Assembly: GCA_023461275.1 (NCBI GenBank)
Contig: JAEYMI010000067.1
Span: 1-20,438, forward strand
Direction of reading: 5' to 3'
DNA: 20,438 nt
Origin: Actinomycetes bacterium
Lineage (GTDB): Bacteria > Actinomycetota > Actinomycetes > Mycobacteriales > Mycobacteriaceae
A model generated the notes under the pieces. The model saw only the letters and a list, made by a program, of their open reading frames with translations. It searched no databases and had not been told where the DNA came from. The translations under genes were made by a program, and so were the position numbers. Shown piece after piece: positions 14,598 to 20,438 of this stretch (the stretch's first letter is position 1; each line of letters begins with the position of its first letter).

Positions 14598-14621
14598 TAG
14601 TGGAACCGCTGGCGAAACAGT

Positions 14622-15518
14622 TCAGCCGGGAACCACCAGCACCGGGGCGTGGGAGTGGTGAACGACGTTCTGGGTCACCGATCCGAGCACAGCATTGGCG
14701 ATGCGCCCGCGTCCGTTGCTGCCCACCACCACGAGCGTGGCCGATTCTGACAGATCCACCAAACCTTTCGCAGGGGAGTTCTCGACGAGGGTGATGCGCA
14801 CATCGACGCGACGGTACTTCTTCACGAGCGGTTCGAGGAATTCGGCGATCTTCGATTCCTGCTCTGCCCGAAGCACTCTCACCAGATCCCAGTTGGTGGG
14901 ACCGGCGGCGTAGCCGAGGCCGACGGCCGCGTCGGTCTCCCACATGTGGGCCACCGTCAGCGGCAGGTGGAGAACATCGGCGGTGGCGAATGCGACGTCC
15001 AGCGCCTTTGCGGCCGAGGCTGATTTGTCGACGCCGACGACGATCGTCGGCTCAACATCATCGGCGGTGTCCGGCGAACTCCGCCAGGCAAGCACCGGAC
15101 ACGTTGCGCCGGAGATGATTCCGGTGATGTGGCCATGCAGGATCGGGCTGCCTGCGCCTTCCGCGGCATCGATCACAAGCAGTCGGGCATCGGCGGATTC
15201 CTTGAGATAGGTGTCCACCGGACGGCCTTCGACGATGCGGCGTTCGACGACGACGCCCGGTGCGGCCCGCTGCGCGACCTCCGCGGCGGCGTCGAGCAGG
15301 GGCTGGGCGTCGTCGGTCAACGCGGCGCCGGCGACCTCAGGGTCTGCGGTGGCGGCCTTCAAGAAACTCCACAGGGCGCGACTCACCACATGGAGCAGGA
15401 CCAGCCGCGACGACGTCTTCTCAGCGAAATGAGCTGCCCACTCAACTGCTTTCAGTGTCGACTCCGCGCCGTCGACGCCGACGATGATGGTGGGAGAGGG
15501 TGAACCTTCGTTCGACAT
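14622..15518 (-). CDS. Universal stress protein, tandem UspA domains
   Basis: The 298-residue protein consists of two UspA domains, roughly 8-150 and 155-298. Each begins with the hydrophobic strand ending in GVDG or GVDK (TIIVGVDGAES; TIVVGVDKSAS). The second domain has an intact ATP-binding signature, VVVGSNGRGRIANAVLGSVT (G-x2-G-x9-G-S). The matching place in the first domain (LVIDAAEGAGSPILHGHITG) is degenerate, so probably only one nucleotide site is active. Tandem Usp proteins of this length are typical of mycobacteria and relatives and respond to hypoxia or stationary phase. Start: ATG 15518 is chosen because the first domain begins eight residues later; in-frame starts at 15608 and 15638 would add a low-complexity tail. 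It is divergent from the DUF6319-like gene, with a palindrome between them. Confidence 0.9.
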   Translation of the reverse strand: MSNEGSPSPTIIVGVDGAESTLKAVEWAAHFAEKTSSRLVLLHVVSRALWSFLKAATADPEVAGAALTDDAQPLLDAAAEVAQRAAPGVVVERRIVEGRPVDTYLKESADARLLVIDAAEGAGSPILHGHITGIISGATCPVLAWRSSPDTADDVEPTIVVGVDKSASAAKALDVAFATADVLHLPLTVAHMWETDAAVGLGYAAGPTNWDLVRVLRAEQESKIAEFLEPLVKKYRRVDVRITLVENSPAKGLVDLSESATLVVVGSNGRGRIANAVLGSVTQNVVHHSHAPVLVVPG

Positions 15519-15618
15519 CTGTGAGTCCGCAATTCTCTCGTATCCGACGTTGCCGCCCCCGGGCAACACACTACTGGGCGATGGGTTGGCCACCGCGTTG
15601 TTTGTCATTGACGTTTCG

Positions 15619-15634
15619 TCGCACATCTGTGCGA
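15619..15634. promoter_or_regulatory. 16-bp palindrome between divergent usp and DUF6319-like genes
   Basis: TCGCACATCTGTGCGA is a dyad with 7-bp arms and a 2-nt centre, 10 nt before the GTG of the gene at 15645. It resembles the actinobacterial LexA form TCGAAC-N4-GTTCGA except for two symmetric changes in the core. It is therefore called a generic operator candidate, not a LexA site. Confidence 0.5.
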
Positions 15635-15644
15635 ACATGGCAGC

Positions 15645-16370
15645 GTGAACGCGCAGGGTTTGTCTACCGCTGACTTGGATTCGCTGTCCGAGGGTCTCGC
15701 CGCCGGCCGGCGGATCACCGTCTACCTCCGCGAGCCGGTGTCCTCACTGGGCCTGGAAGCCGGGGCATCGGCGCGGGTGATTGCCGTCGACGGATCGACG
15801 GTGACCGTGCGGCCCAAGGGAGTCGACGACGAACTGCCCTACGAGGCCGACGAACTGCAGATGCGCCGCGCACCGGCCCGAGCGCCGAGCCCGAAGCGTC
15901 GGCCGGCGGCGAAGACGGTCGACACTCCGGCAGTGACGCCCGCAACTGCGGAAACAGGTCCCGCGAAGGGCCCGCCGAGCGCCGCGCCCGCACCGCGACC
16001 CACCCCCGTCGCCTCGAAACCTGTCGAATCGAAACCTGCCGAACCGAAGCCGACGCAGCCAGCGCCCGCGAAACCTGCAGTTCGACGTACCAAAGCGCCG
16101 AGCGCTGCCGTGAGCGTCACCATCACCTCTGCCGGTGCGAGGGTGTGGACGGTGTCGGTTGCGCATGGCGCCAAGAGGGTCGGCAAGCCGACTCAGGTGT
16201 CCGCGGATCGGGTGGCGAGCGCGATGCATGCCCTTGGTGATTCGGCGTCGATCGCCGCGGTCGACGCGGTGATCGAGGCGGCGCGGGAGGATGCGGAGAA
16301 ACGGATCGCAGAGCTGAGCCAGGAGCTCGAGGACGCGAAGGCGGCGTTGGCCAGTCTTAGTGGTGAGTGA
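15645..16370 (+). CDS. DUF6319-like protein with Pro/Ala-rich linker
   Basis: The 241-residue protein has three parts. Residues 1-75 are a small folded domain (GRRITVYLREPVSSLGLEAG, then VDGSTVTVRPKGVDDELPYEADEL). Residues 76-155 are a low-complexity Pro/Ala/Lys/Thr linker with repeated KPVESKPAEPKP-type units. The carboxy-terminal domain has a beta part (VSVTITSAGARVWTVSVAHGAKR), then helices ending in a probable coiled coil (AREDAEKRIAELSQELEDAK). I recall this amino-terminal pattern as DUF6319 of mycobacteria-related actinobacteria, but cannot verify the number. Lys/Pro linkers of this type occur in nucleoid-associated or cell-envelope proteins; neither role is shown. Start GTG 15645 has no Shine-Dalgarno. 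No signal peptide or membrane segment is seen, so a cytoplasmic location is likely. Function unknown. Confidence 0.75.
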   Translation: MNAQGLSTADLDSLSEGLAAGRRITVYLREPVSSLGLEAGASARVIAVDGSTVTVRPKGVDDELPYEADELQMRRAPARAPSPKRRPAAKTVDTPAVTPATAETGPAKGPPSAAPAPRPTPVASKPVESKPAEPKPTQPAPAKPAVRRTKAPSAAVSVTITSAGARVWTVSVAHGAKRVGKPTQVSADRVASAMHALGDSASIAAVDAVIEAAREDAEKRIAELSQELEDAKAALASLSGE

Positions 16371-16466
16371 CGCTGCGCTGGCTGAACGGTGCGCCTCGGT
16401 GACACAGCCTCGGTAGGAGAGCGTGGTCGCGGCGATTATGGGTTCGGTGTTGCTGTGGGACCGAGG

Positions 16467-17216
16467 TTATGTCATCGGTAGCGCGCAGCCATCGGGTGCG
16501 CAGGCTGCTCGCGAATCCGGCGTCCCGGCATCGGCGTTCGGCGCGTCGGTGGTGAGGTCGACGAGTGGTGGCCGGTCGGCCCAGGCCGTGGCCAGTGCGC
16601 GACCGAAGGTCTCGGGTGACTGTGCTCCCGACACCGCGTATGTGTCGTCGATGACGAAGAACGGGACGCCGGTTGCGCCGAGTTCGGCGGCTTCACGTTC
16701 GTCGCGTCGGACGTCGTCGGCGTAGGCGGTGGGGTCGTCGAGGATTCTGGTCACCTCCGTGCGGTCGAGGCCGGCTTCGACGGCGACGTCGAGCAGGCGC
16801 TCGCGATCTCCGAAGAGTGGTTGTGGCGCAGCGAAATTCGCGGCGTAGAGCGCATCGACCAGCGCTTCCTGTTTCCCGATGGTGCGGGCGTATTGCAGCA
16901 GGCGATGCATGTCGAAGCTGTTGCCGAAGTCGCGGTCGCGGGTCTGATAGGGCAGGCCCATCTCGGTCGCCTGGGCGCCGAGGCGTTCCTCGTTGGCGCG
17001 GGCCTGCTCGGTGCTGATGCCGTACTTGCTCGCCAGGTATTGCTCGACCGAGCCGGTGGTGTCGTGCGCCAGGGTGGGGTCGAGTTCGAAGGATCGATGG
17101 ACCACGGTCACGTCGTCGCGGTGGTCGAAGTCGGCCAGCGCGTCGAGGAATCGCTGCTTGCCCAGGTAGCAGAACGGGCAGTTGATGTCGGTCCAGATGT
17201 TGACGGTCATGCTCAT
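16467..17216 (-). CDS. FrnE-like DsbA-family oxidoreductase
   Basis: The 249-residue protein is a DsbA/FrnE-type thioredoxin-fold enzyme. The active site is CPFC, residues 13-16, right after the first strand (MTVNIWTDINCPFCYLG). The helical insertion carries FGNSFDMHRLLQYART, and the cis-Pro loop is TGVPFFVIDDTYAVSGAQ, both typical of the FrnE group. An extra motif, CAPDGC (C239-x4-C244), ends the protein; a CX4C next to the CXXC is also known in Deinococcus radiodurans FrnE, where it takes part in redox function. No signal peptide is present, so it should act in the cytoplasm on disulfides, probably under oxidative stress. Start: ATG 17216 is chosen (17210 is the alternative, giving MTVNIW); neither has a clear Shine-Dalgarno. 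It is divergent from the clp gene, sharing a regulatory region with a SigH-like promoter. Confidence 0.9.
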   Translation of the reverse strand: MSMTVNIWTDINCPFCYLGKQRFLDALADFDHRDDVTVVHRSFELDPTLAHDTTGSVEQYLASKYGISTEQARANEERLGAQATEMGLPYQTRDRDFGNSFDMHRLLQYARTIGKQEALVDALYAANFAAPQPLFGDRERLLDVAVEAGLDRTEVTRILDDPTAYADDVRRDEREAAELGATGVPFFVIDDTYAVSGAQSPETFGRALATAWADRPPLVDLTTDAPNADAGTPDSRAACAPDGCALPMT

Positions 17217-17287
17217 GTCTGGATGCAACGGCGGCGGGTGGCGCGATGTTCCGGCGCCTTATATCCCCCGGCGTCGGAGGAATCTAC

Positions 17288-17326
17288 TCCGTAGCTTTGG
17301 TCGCAATAGACGACCAAGACTACGGA
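17288..17326. promoter_or_regulatory. 39-bp imperfect palindrome upstream of the FrnE-like and clp genes
   Basis: TCCGTAGCTTTGGTCG (17288-17303) and CGACCAAGACTACGGA (17311-17326) pair at 14 of 16 positions across a 7-nt centre. It sits between two genes that both read away from it, so a terminator is unlikely. Size and symmetry suit a dimeric repressor operator, 72 nt upstream of the FrnE-like start. Confidence 0.65.
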
Positions 17327-17354
17327 ACTGACGCCTCGGGCCACCGAGCGTAAG

Positions 17355-17368
17355 GTGACTCAAGTCAC
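17355..17368. promoter_or_regulatory. 14-bp palindrome containing an exact HspR half-site
   Basis: GTGACT-CA-AGTCAC is a perfect 6-bp-armed dyad. It contains ACTCAAG (17358-17364), identical to the right half of the HspR box (CTTGAGT-N7-ACTCAAG), but no left half at the proper distance. It lies 21 nt before the SigH-like -35 element and may be an accessory operator. Confidence 0.45.
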
Positions 17369-17388
17369 AGTCAAACCTAAAGCTGAGC

Positions 17389-17414
17389 GGAATCGACTCA
17401 ACTCTGTGTGCGTT
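17389..17414 (+). promoter_or_regulatory. SigH-type stress promoter candidate for the clp gene
   Basis: GGAAT (17389-17393), 17 nt, then CGTT (17411-17414) matches the actinobacterial SigH pattern (GGAA, 16-20 nt, GTT). In Mycobacterium tuberculosis clpB belongs to the SigH oxidative/heat regulon, so the match has family support. Transcription would start about 75 nt before the GTG and run through the HspR-like box. Confidence 0.6.
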
Positions 17415-17434
17415 GCACCCTCTGAATGGCAATA

Positions 17435-17455
17435 ATTGAGCCATGCAGACTTAAG
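17435..17455. promoter_or_regulatory. HspR operator (HAIR-like) upstream of the clp gene
   Basis: ATTGAGC-N7-ACTTAAG has the exact HAIR spacing and matches CTTGAGT-N7-ACTCAAG at 5 of 7 and 6 of 7 positions. HspR with DnaK represses clpB in mycobacteria and Streptomyces through this box. It lies downstream of the SigH-like promoter, in a roadblock or second-promoter position. Confidence 0.65.
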
Positions 17456-17476
17456 TACCCGTGCAGATTCAGGTAC
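17444..17476 (+). repeat. 15-bp imperfect direct repeat in the clp leader
   Basis: TGCAGACTTAAGTAC (17444-17458) recurs as TGCAGATTCAGGTAC (17462-17476), 12 of 15 identical, period 18. The first copy contains the right half of the HspR-like box; the second offers a degenerate half-site, so it may extend the operator towards the ribosome binding site. Confidence 0.55.
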
Positions 17477-17499
17477 ACAGACAGAAAGGTGCACACGAA

Positions 17500-20007
<2,508 letters not shown>

Positions 20008-20028
20008 CCCTCCGGGGGTGAGCCTTGG

Positions 20029-20069
20029 AAGGGGCGGTCGTGGGACTCCGGTCCCGGGGCCGCCCCTTT
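20029..20069 (+). terminator. Rho-independent terminator after the clp gene
   Basis: AAGGGGCGG (20029-20037) pairs with CCGCCCCTT (20060-20068), and a smaller GGGAC/GTCCC hairpin lies inside the loop. It stands 21 nt after the clp TAG and is followed by a short T stretch. It also separates the convergent leucine-rich gene. Confidence 0.8.
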
Positions 20070-20083
20070 CGCTGTGGCGCGCG

Positions 20084-20437
20084 TCAGCGCTCGTCCAGGA
20101 CGACGTCGGCGTCCGGGAAGAGCCCGATGCAGGGGGCGGGGTCGAAGCGGGCACCGGGAGCCGTGTGCAGGAAGACCCGGCGAACGTGAGGCAGCCGAGC
20201 CGGAAGGGTGGACACGTCCTCGTCTCCTTCGAAGGTCGCGACGTGCAGTTCCGTGACACCGGGGAGAACCGTGACTGGTCCAAGGCGGCCGCGGAGGAGC
20301 GCCGCGTCCAGCCGCAGGTCCGTCAACAGCGGCAGTCGGGCGACCTCCGCCCAGTCCTGTGCGTCGAGCGGGGCGGCGTGCGCGAGGCTGAGCCGCCTCA
20401 GGGTCTCCCAGTGGGACAGACCGCGCAGACCTGTGCG
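20084..20437 (-). CDS. Leucine-rich-repeat protein, carboxy-terminal part (5' end outside window)
   Basis: The minus-strand frame is open from the right edge to the TGA at 20084, giving 117 visible codons. It shows spaced Leu motifs of repeat type: LRGLSHWETLRRLSLAH, then WAEVARLPLLTDLRLDAALL, VLPGVTELHVATF, then LPHVRRVFLHT, in units of roughly 20-28 residues, and a short non-repeat end (CIGLFPDADVVLDER). A TTG at 20326 could be called a start, but the repeat pattern continues upstream without a break, so it is a partial gene. Similar leucine-rich tails occur on Streptomyces NACHT/STAND NTPases and on STM4015-like proteins; which one applies cannot be decided without the missing part. Codon choice and style match the ClpC segment rather than the left of the window. 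It is convergent with clp across the terminator. Confidence 0.6.
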   Translation of the reverse strand, partial: RTGLRGLSHWETLRRLSLAHAAPLDAQDWAEVARLPLLTDLRLDAALLRGRLGPVTVLPGVTELHVATFEGDEDVSTLPARLPHVRRVFLHTAPGARFDPAPCIGLFPDADVVLDER

Positions 20438-20438
20438 G

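Noticed and set aside
15619..15634. LexA/SOS box
   Set aside because: The essential GAAC/GTTC core is changed in both halves, and neither flanking gene is a DNA-repair gene.

Overview
The window is high-GC actinobacterial DNA. Positions 1 to about 18100 look like one genome of the Gordonia/Rhodococcus/Mycobacterium group. The reasons are two DUF222/13E12-type HNH endonuclease genes, a mycobacterial-style VapBC pair, a DUF6319-like gene, promoters with a -10 box only 6-7 nt from the start codon (leaderless type), and a ClpB amino-terminus close to mycobacterial ClpB as I remember it. From about 18166 to the right end the sequence reads as Streptomyces ClpC plus a Streptomyces-like leucine-rich gene. 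The window therefore probably joins two genomes. This is judged from remembered protein sequences, not from a search.

Layout. 2-742: carboxy-terminal part of an HNH endonuclease with an 18-bp tandem repeat coding an acidic Gly-Pro-Asp linker. 841-5337: a 2-oxoglutarate/Fe(II) oxygenase, a LysR regulator, an SfnB/DszC-type acyl-CoA-dehydrogenase-fold flavoprotein and a MetE-fold zinc protein, followed by a 14-TM DHA2 exporter (5450-6910). This looks like a small accessory catabolic unit, possibly for an organosulfur or other heteroatom compound. 6915-7005: four 16-bp repeats running into a perfect hairpin that also codes the end of a convergent membrane-protein gene (6969-7985, minus). 8035-8098: a second short repeat array before an alpha/beta hydrolase (8104-8868). 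9042-9667: a VapBC toxin-antitoxin pair. 9692-11623 (minus): a nitroreductase and a CoA-transferase of permuted layout, with a divergent IclR regulator (11688-12401). 12593-13864 (minus): a second 13E12-type gene whose HNH motif lacks the Asn. 14103-14537: a Nudix hydrolase. 14622-15518 (minus): a double universal stress protein, divergent from a DUF6319-like gene (15645-16370). 16467-17216 (minus): a FrnE-like DsbA-family oxidoreductase.

17217-17499 is a dense regulatory region with a 39-bp palindrome, a 14-bp palindrome, a SigH-like promoter and an HspR/HAIR-like operator. It leads into a clp gene (17500-20007) whose amino-terminal fifth is ClpB (disaggregase) and whose remainder is ClpC (ClpP-partner unfoldase). 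The switch lies inside the block around Walker A that is the same in both families. The gene is followed by a strong terminator and a minus-strand leucine-rich gene that leaves the window. A chimeric assembly or contamination is the simplest explanation; real recombination is the interesting alternative.

No rRNA, tRNA, CRISPR array, insertion sequence or prophage was seen, and no stretch over 300 bases lacks a gene.
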